A stretch of 64,000 bases of DNA from Eutypa lata (lineage: Eukaryota > Ascomycota > Sordariomycetes > Xylariales > Diatrypaceae): the NCBI GenBank assembly GCA_022661535.1, contig JAKULF010000008.1:3038001-3102000 (forward strand). The letters are read 5' to 3'. The notes under the pieces were generated by a model. The model ran no database searches and was not told the DNA's origin. It saw only the letters and a program-made list of their open reading frames with translations. Made by a program: the position numbers and the translations under genes. Shown here in pieces: positions 1 through 11,419 of the stretch. Position 1 is the first letter of the stretch. Every line of letters starts with the position of its first letter.

Positions 1-660
1 TAACAACCTAATTAGGGGTATAAGAGGCTTAAAGACGAAAAAAGGGAACAAGAAAACAGAACAGGCTAAAATCCAAATTGATTTATTCCAAACTCTCAAC
101 CCCCAAAACTTGTGCTTGTTTTGCAGCTGATTCAGATGTTTTTTACTGGAAGAATTTCGAAAGTTTCTAGTTTCCAGGGTCCGTCCAATATCAGCTCGAC
201 GGTACCACCAATGACGCGTGGGGTTTGGACCGTGGCAGCCGCCGCACGTGTTTGCATGTGGTTAATTAATGGCATTGTAATTAGTGGACTCGACTTACAT
301 AATATGCCTAGAGTTGATTATATACATACAGGTATGTAAGTCATTTAAGTGCTTAAGTACTACAAGAATGAAGCTTACCAGGGATAACTAACTGGTTGAA
401 AATATTCAAATAATGATGAGACACAACCAGGGAGGTTAATTGGGAGGGCCTCCGAGGGATATGATTTAGTATTTCTTGAGTCGGTAGATGTAGTAATCAA
501 GCATCATGCGTGCCCATACTCACCCCCTGATTATGTAGTAAAGTTTCACATATACACGAGACCACTCGTTGTAGAGCTACCTATATATAACTTGGACGGG
601 TATCGCTTACATTTACAGCACCTCTATTCAACGCGGTCTAATTCAGTACAGTGCGCCCTA
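1..660. other. Gene-free left flank
   Basis: No reading frame here has coding character; the longest is 75 codons and resembles nothing. It is the 3' flank of the leftward gene ending at 661. I see no repeat or RNA gene. Confidence 0.6.
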
Positions 661-1896
661 TCATCTTGTTCGTCTTGCGGATTGCGTTGTCCGTGATCTC
701 TTGGATGGAGGAACCGCTTCTGGCTCACTCTCTTCTTCCTCTGATTCAACATCCTCATGATCCACCTCGTTCTCGTCTATTTCATCTTCGCCCTCCAGTT
801 GCTCCTCGTCTTCCTCACCCTCACTAGATTCCTCCTCGTCCGATTCATCATCCATGTCAACGATGCCATTGGTGACCACGAGATCGTCGTCATCAGCACC
901 AATATCCCCGTTGATCATCTCGGCATCACTGTCTTCTCCTTCCACGTAGACCACCCCTTCCTCCCCATCTTCTTCCGCATCGGAATCCGAGTCGATGTTG
1001 TGCTGCATGCCTCGCCGGAGCTGCATTTGCGCATCCAGAAGGTCAAGTTTTCCCTTGAGGGCTAATAATGAGTTCAACCCTCTTGATCGCTCCTCCAGCA
1101 CGCGGTGTAGTTCGCTCAGCTTCTTGGTCAGCCCTGGCTGCATGGCTAATGCGCCTCCGTGTGCAATCAATGTCCATTGTACCCAGGTCATCAGACTCCC
1201 TGCTCTTCCGGGCCGTCTATGCATCCTCGACGCGAGCTTGGTAAGCAATGTGCCGGCGAGAGTGGAGTCGAGACGTTGGATGGTATTGCGGACCGTCGCA
1301 AGATCCGTGGTGTGGAGGCAGGACTCAAGAAGGTCAGTATCGTCGGTGCGCAGAGCTTGCGTCAGGACGGTGCCGAGGGATGAGGAGCTCGGAGGTGCTA
1401 CAACACGCCCGGGAGCAGCTAATGCACTCGATTGCTGCGCTGACAATGCCGAAGGGACGTCTATTGTCTCGTTCGCCCGGACAAGGTCACCAAAGGTCGG
1501 CGCGGCAGGTTCTTGATCGGACTCCCCGTCCGTTGGCTGGTTTGGTGAAGGCATGTCCATATCCACATCGCCATTTTCGTCGGCTGCTATTGAACGCGTA
1601 TTCCTGGGCGCATTATGTCCATCTGCTACCTCAATATATTGTGTCGTCCCATTGCTTGCTGCTGATGGTTCTCCCTTGCCCTGATCCTCCTCGTCCGACT
1701 GCTCATACTCGCTACTACCGGAGTCGCTCGAAATCTCTATTACTTCCTCATTTGGCTCACTGCCCGTTTTTGACGAGATGGTTGGTGCCGAGACTGCCGT
1801 GTCTGCTTCATTAATGTGTGTTTTGGTGGGTTTCTTCGCGCTCTGTTTGACCACTGGCTGGGCGATCTTAGTCGGAGGTTTTCGTTTAGTAGCCAT
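661..1896 (-). CDS. Utp12-domain small-subunit processome protein (Utp5-like), no WD40 propeller
   Basis: A single-exon gene of 411 residues, start ATG at 1896 and stop at 661. The middle, about residues 173-290, matches the helical Utp12 domain found at the C-terminus of t-UTP proteins (Utp5/WDR43, Utp9, Dip2); the run LGTVLTQALRTDD followed by paired helices, MTWVQWTLIAHGG and a leucine-rich helix are typical. Residues 1-170 are polar, with a lysine-rich start suited to nuclear import and an acidic Ser/Glu patch at 50-75. Residues 300-400 are almost all Asp/Glu/Ser, and the last 15 residues are basic (SKRSRTTQSARRTR). Family knowledge places such proteins in the nucleolus, in early 18S pre-rRNA processing. 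The yeast relatives carry an N-terminal WD40 propeller that is absent here. No frameshift is seen. Exact orthology (Utp5, Utp9 or a fungal variant) is not settled. Confidence 0.75.
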   Translation of the reverse strand: MATKRKPPTKIAQPVVKQSAKKPTKTHINEADTAVSAPTISSKTGSEPNEEVIEISSDSGSSEYEQSDEEDQGKGEPSAASNGTTQYIEVADGHNAPRNTRSIAADENGDVDMDMPSPNQPTDGESDQEPAAPTFGDLVRANETIDVPSALSAQQSSALAAPGRVVAPPSSSSLGTVLTQALRTDDTDLLESCLHTTDLATVRNTIQRLDSTLAGTLLTKLASRMHRRPGRAGSLMTWVQWTLIAHGGALAMQPGLTKKLSELHRVLEERSRGLNSLLALKGKLDLLDAQMQLRRGMQHNIDSDSDAEEDGEEGVVYVEGEDSDAEMINGDIGADDDDLVVTNGIVDMDDESDEEESSEGEEDEEQLEGEDEIDENEVDHEDVESEEEESEPEAVPPSKRSRTTQSARRTR

Positions 1897-4800
1897 GGTT
1901 GTGAATGTTGCGTGTGAAGGCGTTCAGGACTAACAAACAAGCAGAGGCAGCCAGCTAATATTAAATCGTAAATAACTTGGCTTGGAAGGCAGGATTAAGT
2001 TCCTCTGGATATTAATGGAAGGTTTACTTGGCTACAATGTAGAGAATTTGTAGATTTGTATGTAGAATTCACGGCATATCTTCTAGGCAGGAAATTTTCC
2101 CTGTAGTAGGAGCATCTTACAACATCAAGCAATTGGACTAGGTAAATCCTAACTTTTTTCTTAGATAAAGCCCGACCCACCTTAGAGATAGGCATGATAA
2201 TTCTTCCGGGCCGTCCTTAACCTCAAGCCCCGCCGACCCGCTTATCACCAGCTGACAAGCTTTTGATGACAGATGCTATGAGCATTGACTATTTGGGTAA
2301 GTGCAAACATCTACACATAGATTAGGAAATCAATGGCATTAACTAATGGGGCTTTCAACAACCCTACAAGTACATATAATATTGGGCACGTACATCACAC
2401 ATGACTCGCAAGAGTAAAAACAAACATTATGAACAAATAAGTTTGCTGTGTCGATATACCTACTGTCGAAACTGCCAATCTACAAGATCGCGAATTGCGG
2501 ACGGATATCAAGAATAGGTAGGTACATTCTAGCAGTGAAATACTATCGGACTTAATAACGAGCTTGGGTACCGAGCGCAAAATTAAAAGGTCATGTGATA
2601 AGAAATGTAACTCAGGAAAACGCAGTCGGTAAGCAGCAAGAAGCAGAGAGGTTAGATGTCCTCACCCCCAGGGGTGCTAAATATTTATTTCGTCTCTCCG
2701 TAGTACGCGTCAGTGATTGGGTCGGGACATGTAACTGCCTAAAGCTTTTGTGCGATCGGGCTCTGATTGGTTTTATTTTCTTTTTGCAAACGCTTCGGGC
2801 AGGGGATGGCCCGACAAGTATCTAAGTATTGTAAATTTTAGCCCCATGCTTCGTCGGGCCCAAGCTCCCAAGTGCTCCCCTCTTGAGCCACACTAACCTA
2901 ATCTTCAGCCGTCATTATCTTATATTGCTCCAATTTTCTACCCGATCAGCAATTATCATTGGGTTTCGAGGTCCGAGTTATATGTTCACGCTAGGGGTTG
3001 ATTAGATAGATACCCTGTTTAAACCTTGGTATTGCGGATGACCGTGATTTGATGTCTTGGTCGGAGCGCGTTCTACAAATAAGCAGTGGCCCCGATTCCA
3101 GAAATTTTCGCGACATCTTGTAGAAAAAATAGACCAACCTGAGTCTTGAGATTTTATTTTACTTCCTCCCTCCTAATTCTCCCTTTCCGCCTCGCAACCA
3201 ACCAACCAACCACCCCTCCAAATTTCTCCGACAATCACCGATCATCTCCAAAAATATCATAATCAGCAGTACAGCTGCACCAACAAGTACCAAGGTATCT
3301 TTTTGTCCATGATTTTAGCTTCTATCAATTGAATTGAAGTCTTTTTTATTTTTATTTTTATTTTTTAATCATTGCGACTGGACCCTGTCTGTCGCATCGC
3401 AACCAACGCGTCGCATTTGAATACAAACCTAGTCGCATCACCTCATCGTTGTCGCATCTGCATTTGCGACAGCAACAAAAAAATTATCAAATATAATTTA
3501 TTTTATTTGCGCTTTCTAGAAAGATCTTCTACTTGACACGAGAAAAAACTTTATTTTTTTCGCCCATCATTTTAAAAGAAAATTGTCATCACACGTGGCC
3601 ATTAGGCTGATTCTCAATCCTCGGTCGGTCCGTACCCGATAAAATTATCGTGAAACCCGACAGCGGCGTTGGTGGTCTCAAAATTAAACGCGATCATCTC
3701 AGTTTTTGTTTGGTCTGATTTAGTGCACCGCACCAACACATTTCCGCTACTATTGCGTATCTATCGCAAACGCCAATTCGCGCGCATTCATTCCCTTCAC
3801 ATCGCGCTGTCGTCAACTTTAACTTAATTCTCACAAGTTTCACTCTAGTAGCTCCGGCGCATTTGAAGCATTCCGCCACCTGTCATAGTGGAATCGACTT
3901 AGAATACTTCTTTGAGTCATCGGCCTTCCATACTTCCTCGGCTTCCTTTGACGTCTATTTCCGGGCTCTAGGAAACACGCTGTCCCCTCTGCCTTTCACT
4001 ACTTCATTGGTTTGGAAACTAAGGTAATTATATTTATTTCATTGTCACTCTGAGCAATTGTCTACGTTTTTCTTCTTCATTCTGCATTCTGTATCTTATT
4101 TGCCCCCGATGTTCCTTTTATATGTAACTGGCACTCCTTTGGAACCCGGCGCAAACTGTATTCCCCATACTCAAGCCGGTCGATCCGACCGTTCAGTTCA
4201 AATATCAGCCACCGGATTTCCAAGGACCACTTCCGTCCTAGCCCCACGCGGCACACCCGGCGCAATCTTGTAATTCCATATCGCGCACGAAAGCACCCGA
4301 TTATACCTAAGATACTTTCATCATATTCACATTCATAACACTATATATGCCATCCAAGACCATCCGATTGACTACAAGGTAGACTTTGGTTTTTATGGTT
4401 TCTGCTTTTCGTTTCACTCACACTACCGCATTCATGTCATGGCATACTTTGTCATTGACACGCGCTATCCCTGCCCCTCCTAGCTAAGCTGGTAATTTCG
4501 TGCTACCGTTGTTGCATTACTCAACTGATAAGGAAGGGACGCGAAAAGCGAGTACGTAACTTACCTACATACATGTAGGTAGTTTACATGTAGTTCATCT
4601 TGGCTACCTAGATTTGTACTAAAGGTGCAGGTGCTTGATAAAATACCTAGCATCCTTGGACTTGAACTTTACTGCGCCGCGAAGCCAAGCACTGACATCA
4701 AAAAAAACTCTCAAAAAAATAGATCTCAAAAAAGATCTCAAAAAGTCGCAACGTTCCTTGCGACCTTGCGACTTGGGGATTAGCAGCAGCACCTTCCAGC

Positions 4801-5149
4801 CCCCCTTCCTATTGGCCAACCACCTGCGACCCAAACCCTCTCCTGTGAGACACTCCAACCTGTCGCATTTTGCAAGGCTGGAAAGTATCATCATCTTGCC
4901 AAAGTTGGCATCTTTTCAGCATCTGGAATTCCTTCCGATCGTTTCGCAATATACTCATTGTTCTCTGCACTTTTCAAAGAGATTTCACCTTGAGTCTTCT
5001 GATTGCGACGCATCATCTGTTTTCTTCGATCTTGTTACTAACGCGCCAAATATCATTAGTTTACCAAAACCAAGTTCGGTGCAATCAATTGCACGACTAT
5101 ACATTAAGCAGAGAAGAACTGTGTCAACCCAGATATCGAAACGATAAAG
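1897..5149. promoter_or_regulatory. Long intergenic region between the Utp12 gene and BDF1, with CT-rich tract
   Basis: About 3.2 kb without a credible gene separates two divergently transcribed genes. From about 3160 to 3250 there is a pyrimidine-rich tract followed by a CCAA repeat (about 3198-3215), as often seen near fungal transcription starts. From 3385 on the word GTCGCA (either strand) recurs, see separate entry. Several ORFs here (for example 4635-5147 and 4058-4273) lack coding character and are judged to be leader or promoter sequence. Confidence 0.5.
3385..5010. repeat. Two clusters of the hexamer GTCGCA/TGCGAC
   Basis: I count eleven occurrences of GTCGCA or its complement TGCGAC: five within about 3388-3475 and six within about 4744-5010. 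Chance for this length on both strands is about 0.8. The copies sit in differing flanks, so this is a dispersed motif and not a tandem repeat. Location upstream of BDF1 suggests a transcription-factor site array; the factor is unknown to me. Confidence 0.6.
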
Positions 5150-5313
5150 GTATGGACGGCCATTTCCCTCGAAGATGAAGCTCATCCTTCTGGACTCAAG
5201 CCTATTATACGTGTGGACTACTATGTCGGGATTGGGATTTCAATATGTCGTCTTTGAACTGCTCTCGATTAGTATTTACGCGTTTAGTAACTGACCACTG
5301 CTTCTATTAACAG
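5150..5313 (+). other. Probable 5' UTR intron of BDF1
   Basis: A donor GTATGG at 5150, a branch-point-like ACTGACC at about 5290 and an acceptor TTAACAG ending at 5313 make a plausible 164-base intron 95 bases before the BDF1 start. No RNA evidence is available and other leader structures are possible. Confidence 0.35.
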
Positions 5314-5334
5314 ATCTCAATTTACGCCAGTTTC

Positions 5335-5427
5335 ATGTCGGCATCTGCTAGGCTATCGGCACCGCCTGATTCTCGAACAGCTCGCTTTGTCATCGTATCT
5401 TCAACGGATGGCAATCATGGCTACTGA
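5335..5427 (+). other. Upstream ORF overlapping the BDF1 start codon
   Basis: An ATG at 5335 opens a 30-codon frame that ends with TGA at 5425-5427. It is out of frame with BDF1 and runs past both candidate BDF1 ATGs (5408 and 5417). If the transcript includes it, a scanning ribosome would have to skip this ATG to reach BDF1, so it could dampen BDF1 translation. It is not expected to encode a functional peptide. Confidence 0.45.
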
Positions 5428-8400
5428 ACAACCCCAGACTTTACCGGTCGATCAAAAGACCAAGAATCTTGCGGAGGTACAGGATATGGCAGCAGATGAA
5501 TCAACTACGCCAGCTGTGAACGGGTGAGTGTCCCCTCCCTTTCTCATTGTAGCAAGCGCCAAAAACGGTTTCTCATACCTTTACCAACAAACAGCCATGC
5601 GAAATCCGACCAAGGTTCGACTGAGGGGGTCAAGGATGCGACCATTTTGAATGGAAAGGTTAGATCTCCATCCCCGGTATCCGCAAAAGATTCGCAAAAC
5701 CGGCAAGCCTTCGCTGCAAACAATAGCCTTCCAGAGCAGACACCTTCCGATTCAACTACGAAGCAAGACGCTACCGATGATGTCGAAATGGGCGATGTCA
5801 ACGGTACTTCCGGCGCTAATGAGAAAGAGCCTTCGCCTGCTGCAGAAGTAGAGAAGGAAGTTGCAAAGGAAATTGCAGGGTCATCGCCTAAAGAAGCATC
5901 ACCGGAAAAAATGCCAGTAGTTGTAGCGGAAGATGAGGCAAAGGAAGACAAGGCGAAAGACGAGGCGAAAGACGAGGCGAAAGACGAGGCCAACGTCGAG
6001 GCCAAGGATGAGGCCAAGAATGAGGCCAAGGACCAAGAGGCTCCAAAGCCGGAGTCTACACCCGAGCCCACTACGAATGATAAGATGGATATTGACGCGT
6101 CAAATGAATCTTCTGACCTTACTTCGAGTGTAGAGCAGGCCATTGGCACGCAGGATACGGCAACTACCGATCCACCGGTTGCTTCTTCGAACGATTCGAC
6201 TCAACTAGCCAACGAGTCCAAGTTGAGTCCAAACGCGGAGAATGGCCGGCCCTCGGAAGAACGTGCGACGTCGCCAGCGAAGGTTCCACGGATGCGCGAA
6301 GATGATAACCCTGATGAGCCTGCTAGTAAGCGGACAAAGATTGAGGATGCCACCACGCCTGTAGGTGACTCATTAGTTGTGGCAAGCGGTCCATCGCCTG
6401 CTCCCCAGCCTTCAAGCAAGCCTTCCGATGAAGTCCCTGACGACAAGCCTATAACACCGTTTCAGAACAAGCAGCTCCGAGGACTTCTGGCTAGTCTCAA
6501 GAAGACAAAGAACGGGCAACATTTCCGACAATCTGTCGAGAGGCTGTGGCCAACAGTTTGGAACGACTACAAAGTGAAAGTTCAAGAGCCTGTCGACCTT
6601 ACCTTATTTGAGGCAAGACTCCGCGAGGACAAGTACGCGACTTATGGGGAGTTCAAGGCTAAGGTTCGACTCCTCTATAGCAACGCGGCTTCCTTCAACG
6701 GGCCTGATCACTTTATCACTTCCTCGGGTGGTGTCGTGCGTGATCAAATTTTTCTAAATTACAAGAAATTTCCAAGATGGAGGAGCCAGCAAAACCTGAG
6801 AAGGGCAAGATCCAGCCGACTCGTCATGCTGAACCTCGCTCCGCCACGCAAGCACGGCGCCAGTCGCAAACACAGGTAAGCCAGGTGGCCGCAAGTCCCA
6901 AGCCGAAAGCTGAAGCAGCACCGATTGTTGCGCCACCAGCATCCGCGACATCATCGGCACCAGCGTTTGCGATTCCTCCTAATGGTGTTCCTCAGATCCG
7001 ACGTGATTCTACGCGCGAGGATGGGGATAGACCGAAGAGGCCCATTCACCCACCCAAAAACCGAGATCTTGACTATGGTTCGAAGGGCAACCGTAAGAAG
7101 AAGCTGGACCCTGAGCAGCGATTCCACGATGAAGTCCTGAATGAGGTCAAGAAGGGCAAATATTTCCACATGAACCAATGGTTTATGGAACCAGTAGATC
7201 CTGTGGCTCTCAATATACCTACGTACTTCAGTATTGTCAAGAAACCGATGGACCTAGCTACTATGACGCGCAAAAATCTTGAAGGTCACTACAAATCGTC
7301 TAAGGATGTAGAGAAGGATATGAGATTGATCGTGCACAACGCCGAGCTATTTAACGGAACAGAACACGATGTTTCTAAGCTGGGACATGATCTCGAAGAG
7401 TTTTTTAAGGCAGAGCTTGGGAAGAAAGACCAGTGGATGGCACAGCACTATCCTCAGGACGAGCCGTCCGCTACAAATGCATCTGCTGTTAGTCCCGAAC
7501 GAAGCCTACACGAGTCCGAAGACGAAAGCGAGGTTGAGGAGGCAGAGGACACTAATGAGGCGATCCGCAATCTACAAGGCAGACTAAATGAGGAACAGGA
7601 TAAGCTCAACACTTTATTGGGTTCCAAAAAACCTGACCTCACCATGATTGAGATCCAACAGTCCATGGTCTCTATGCTTCAGCGGAAAATTGTCGAAGAG
7701 AGGACAAAGTTCCATAGCGGGGCAAAGAAACCGAAGGCGAAGAAGAAGAGTGCAAAGAGCAAGCCGAGGCCTAGTACAAGTGCCGCAACTGCTAGCACGA
7801 GCAAGAAGAGCTCGTCTGGTCATGCTGCAACTACCAAGAAGAGCTCGGGTGGCGGCAGCAAGAAGGCTGCGCCGAAGAAGCGATCAATCGGTCAACTAGA
7901 AAAGGCCGTCATCGAAGAGGGAATTGGTAATCTTGATGGCACCACTCTGACTAAGGCTGTGGATATTATCAAGAAAGACACTGGCCAGAATGTGAGTTAC
8001 AGAATCCCTGTTTTTCGGCCTTGATTGCTTCGCACGTGCAATTAAAATAAAGGAATCATCTGCTAACACCTATGAAAGGAGAATGACGACGGTGAAATGG
8101 AGTTGGATATCGAATCCCTTAGCCAGGAAGCGCTCGCCAAGCTTTATGACCTTATCCACAGAGCGCATCCTCACATCCGCGCCACCCTAGAGAAAAAGCC
8201 AGAGTATAGCAGCCAGGCAGCCCCGCCGGAGCCGGAACCAAAAGCGAAGTCTTCCAACCCTACAAAGCCTAAGAAGAACAAGCCGATGAACAAGCACGAG
8301 CAAGAACGAAAAATTGAGCAGCTTCGGGAGCTCAAGGCTCAGTTGGCACGTCAAGGGAGTGGGAGTCAGGAACCTCCCTCTGCCAATGCCGAAAATATGG

Positions 8401-8447
8401 CTGCTGGGTCGAGCGATGAGGAGAGCGCCGACTCAGAAGAGGATTAA
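5408..8447 (+). CDS. bdf1: BET-family double-bromodomain transcription factor Bdf1 (one apparent frameshift)
   Basis: Exons 5408-5523, 5595-7991 and 8079-8447 (introns GTGAGT..ACAG and GTGAGT..AAAG, the latter with a TGCTAACACC branch site) give about 960 residues. The protein binds acetylated histone tails in chromatin and helps recruit TFIID. Bromodomain 1 lies near residues 324-430 (NAASFNGPD holds the acetyl-lysine Asn), bromodomain 2 near 547-650 (MEPVDPVALNIP, KKPMDL, NAELFNG), a coiled coil near 694-748, and the NET domain near 801-875 (RSIGQLEKAVIEEG, MELDIESLS). The N-terminal 320 residues are disordered with a DEAK repeat. Between the bromodomains the frame breaks at the T-run 6749-6753: the frame after it reads FSKLQEISKMEEPAK, the expected continuation, and one more T would join the two. 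A second in-frame ATG lies at 5417. The gene assignment is firm; the break is probably an assembly error. Confidence 0.92.
5929..6043 (+). repeat. Degenerate DEAK-coding repeat in the BDF1 N-terminus
   Basis: Tandem 12-base units similar to GACGAGGCGAAA, with the cleanest copies at about 5958-5990, encode alternating acidic and lysine residues (DEAK, DEAN, NEAK). They sit in the disordered N-terminal region and are likely to vary in number between strains. Confidence 0.65.
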
Positions 8448-10686
8448 AGGGGCAAATAGTGACTCGATCCTTGCAGCCATTATGCTGATCACACTTGTTA
8501 TCGTGGATGAGTTGGTCTTGCTGGTGTCTAGCGCACCATATTGTCTAAGTACAGCTGGAGGAGTCCAACGTCTACCACAAAGAGACGTTGATAGTAAAAG
8601 ACCTCGAAAGCAGAAACTGTTAATTGTACGATATACGACCCTCTTCGTAGATATGGGATTTTCACGAAGGGTGTCCTCGCGGTTTGGCTTTTATTTGAAT
8701 GCCTCGCAAGGTTCTTTCTCTTTTTTTATTAAACGATATGGGGGTGGAAGAATGGAAAACTTGGTTCAACATCCTTCCTGCCCTTTTCTCCTTTTTTTGG
8801 TCGACGCCTCAATGAAAACGACCGACATTCTTCTACCCAGCTACTTGATTTGAGACAACGGGGAAAGCAGGGGAGGCAAAGGGGAGGTGAGATCGGATGA
8901 TGGATTTGGGGAGCGGCAGAAGACTATGGAGGGAGGCGGTGGCTTCTTTGTTACCTAGCATATCATGAGTTGCCTGCCTACCTGCCCTAACCTGCCTGGC
9001 CTGGCCTGGCCTGGCCTGCCTTATGCTACATATTCAAAGCTAGCAACACTACCTAGTGAGGATGAAATGAATTGCCCCTACAGCTGGAAGGGAAGCTCAT
9101 GTCTATCTGGTTGCCTTGCTTGCTTGCCCGCATTAGTTTGACTGGTGCCTCCCAACCAACCCCCTCTCTTAAGTTACCAGGTAGTTGGTTGCCGCTGTCT
9201 TTCTATGGTTTGTGTAGGTAGTAGGTAGATGGTGGGAAGGTATGTTGTATATACATACGTACGTACGTATCTGTCTAATGTATAAAATAAAATAAACAAA
9301 CTCCGCTGCTGCGCCTGATCGGTCAGATCATTATGATCAGAGAATGAACTAACTACATTGTGTGGTGTACGTATGATGTGAGGCTCCGAAAGGATGTCAT
9401 GAATTTCCTAAGTATCAAATACATGCTCCCATCTCCCTTTTTTTTCTCTTAGCTAGACCAGTGACCACGAATTCTTGTTATTTTAAGCGTTGTAGGTATT
9501 GGTAGGTAAGCTCTAGGGAAGACGGTTAAATCCATTCATCCGTCGCCAGCTGATCACGTACTCGTAGTTACATGACTACATTCGTGTCTTGCCTGATAAT
9601 AGTACAAGAGGAAAGATCACCTCCTAACGGTTATTAGGTATGGAACCTATGAAAGGTAGCAGGCAGTAGCTAAGTACATAGATGGTAGCGGCTATCAAAG
9701 TTGTGGCAGCTCGTATCTTCGTTGTTGGTTGCTTGTTGCGACCCGTAATGTTTTATTTGTGCGGCCTACCTAGTTCTGGATGGCAGATGAGACAAAATGT
9801 ATAAATATAATTGCTTGATAGTTAGCCCGCGAGGGTAGCCTATCTATAACTCCCGTTACTGTCTAGTCTTTGGTTCCTGAGTGTCACGGCATGTGCCAGT
9901 AATTATGGCGGCGTATTTGCAAATCTCCACGATAAGATAAGGATGTTAGGTAGGTTAATGAGGAAGGAAAGGGAATTATCATAAGATAGCCTGAAGATAG
10001 CCTGCATGGCATATAGCCTTATTCATATTGGTAGGAAGAAATATGGATGGATGGATGGATGTTCAGAGACATGAGACGTAGCAGCTCTTCAATGGTATCT
10101 TCTATTTAACCTGTTCCTATCATCATGCCATTCGGATCAGCAAGGGTTTTCCATCTCATTTTATGACTTAGAAGCTAGTTTTGTGGCCTTCGTAATATCC
10201 AGGAGTTGTTCAGAAGTGGGATTTATAGTCAACGTGTGAGGTGCATTGTTCTTGGTAGAGGGGAATTCAACGGCGATTATCGCTAGCTGAACTTGCCTTC
10301 TAGATAGTACATAGCTGAGTGGCATTGGCGACGACGACTTGTACCGCAGTCTGTAGTCCTAAGTATGAGAGGACGTGTACCAACGAAACTGCTTTACATG
10401 ATGAGATACTACATATATGATTAACAGCTGACCTTGGCAAATGCATGTTACGTATTTTTGACTGGCAGACTTCGTCTCCAACACCAGGGGCTCAGAGGGG
10501 GAAAACTGACTAAGAGGTCCCGTAGTTCCGTATAACTGCACTGCGCGCGGCGTATTCACGTATTCTCTCTGAAATAAAAGGAAGAAGGAATTGAAATGCT
10601 TACAGTCTTTTCTTCCCGAGACGAGACTATTGTTTTGACAACGCCGTGCACTTGTATTCTGTTTAGGCAGGTTCGACATATCAAGG
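8448..10686. other. Gene-free spacer with short repeats
   Basis: Holds the 3' end of BDF1 and simple repeats: about four tandem CCTGG units near 8996-9015, alternating ACGT near 9255-9270, and a GGAT run near 10044-10062. The leftward ORF at 10359-10754 overlaps the start of the next gene and has no recognisable content. I see no other gene. Confidence 0.55.
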
Positions 10687-11419
10687 ATGTTAGTTCTTCG
10701 CAGCATGTTATCAAACGTATTGCTTGCTGGGCTGATAGCCTTTATCAATCTCATTCCACAAGCGTCGGCTATGAAACCACACCGTAAGTAGTTGGTTGTT
10801 GAAAATAATTTACGCCTTGAGAGCCCAAGCTAATTTTGGTTACACGGTCTTACCTACTCGCTCTGACCTGGAAGTCAATCTCTTAGCACAAGACATCATC
10901 ACCTCGGCTCTAGGAATGCTTAAAGATGAGATCGCCCACATCTTTACCGGACAAGAGTCACCTGAGATTACCATAGTCAGCCACCCCGAGCACTTCAACT
11001 CGTCGCTTTCCGCGGCGGTCACAGCCGCCGCCTCAGCCGCCGACGTTCTCGGCATCGTGCAGCCCTGGCGGGGCGGGCTGCAGTACTATCTCACCTCCCG
11101 CCTAGCGTACCATCTGAACAGTTGCGAGGGTCTCCAGCTAGAGTCGACCTGCGATCTGGAGGACGAGCATCACCACGTCCTATTCATGAATTACAAACGA
11201 GTCCTATCTACAGCTCTGTATGGTCGGTGTTGGACGATATATTTGCTGGGGGGAAGCGAAACAAACCTCGCGACAGATGGGCTCCACGAACTTGGTAAGT
11301 GATTAAGTTAGCAGCTTCATCTGGAGCAGTAATTAATTAACATTTCCCAACTACTCATCCTTTGCATACGCATACACACGCGAGATGTTTTGCGGTACGA
11401 GGAAGATGTCAAGCACTAA
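10687..11419 (+). CDS. Small secreted protein resembling a piece of an Hsp70-like ATPase
   Basis: Exons 10687-10783, 10830-11294 and 11385-11419 (introns of 46 and 90 bases, GTAAGT donors) give 198 residues, closing exactly in frame. The start gives a signal-peptide-like segment (a basic residue, then LSNVLLAGLIAFINLI, then PQASA). The body has EITIVSHPEHFNSS, an alanine-rich helix, a stretch with SRLAYHLNSCEG, and CDLEDEHHHVLFMNY. These resemble the mid-part of the ATPase fold in fungal Hsp70-like proteins, but the phosphate-binding N-terminus and the whole substrate domain are missing. It may be a truncated paralogue or a decayed copy. No neighbour explains it. The model rests on splice signals and frame only. 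Confidence 0.45.

Noticed and set aside
4635..5147. 170-codon forward ORF upstream of bdf1
   Set aside because: No domain or coding bias, overlaps an opposite ORF, and ends at the probable leader-intron donor; judged non-coding leader or promoter.
6741..6779. Intron or programmed frameshift between the bdf1 bromodomains
   Set aside because: No donor-acceptor pair gives a viable intron, and the following frame continues the expected helix right from the T-run; no known programmed signal.
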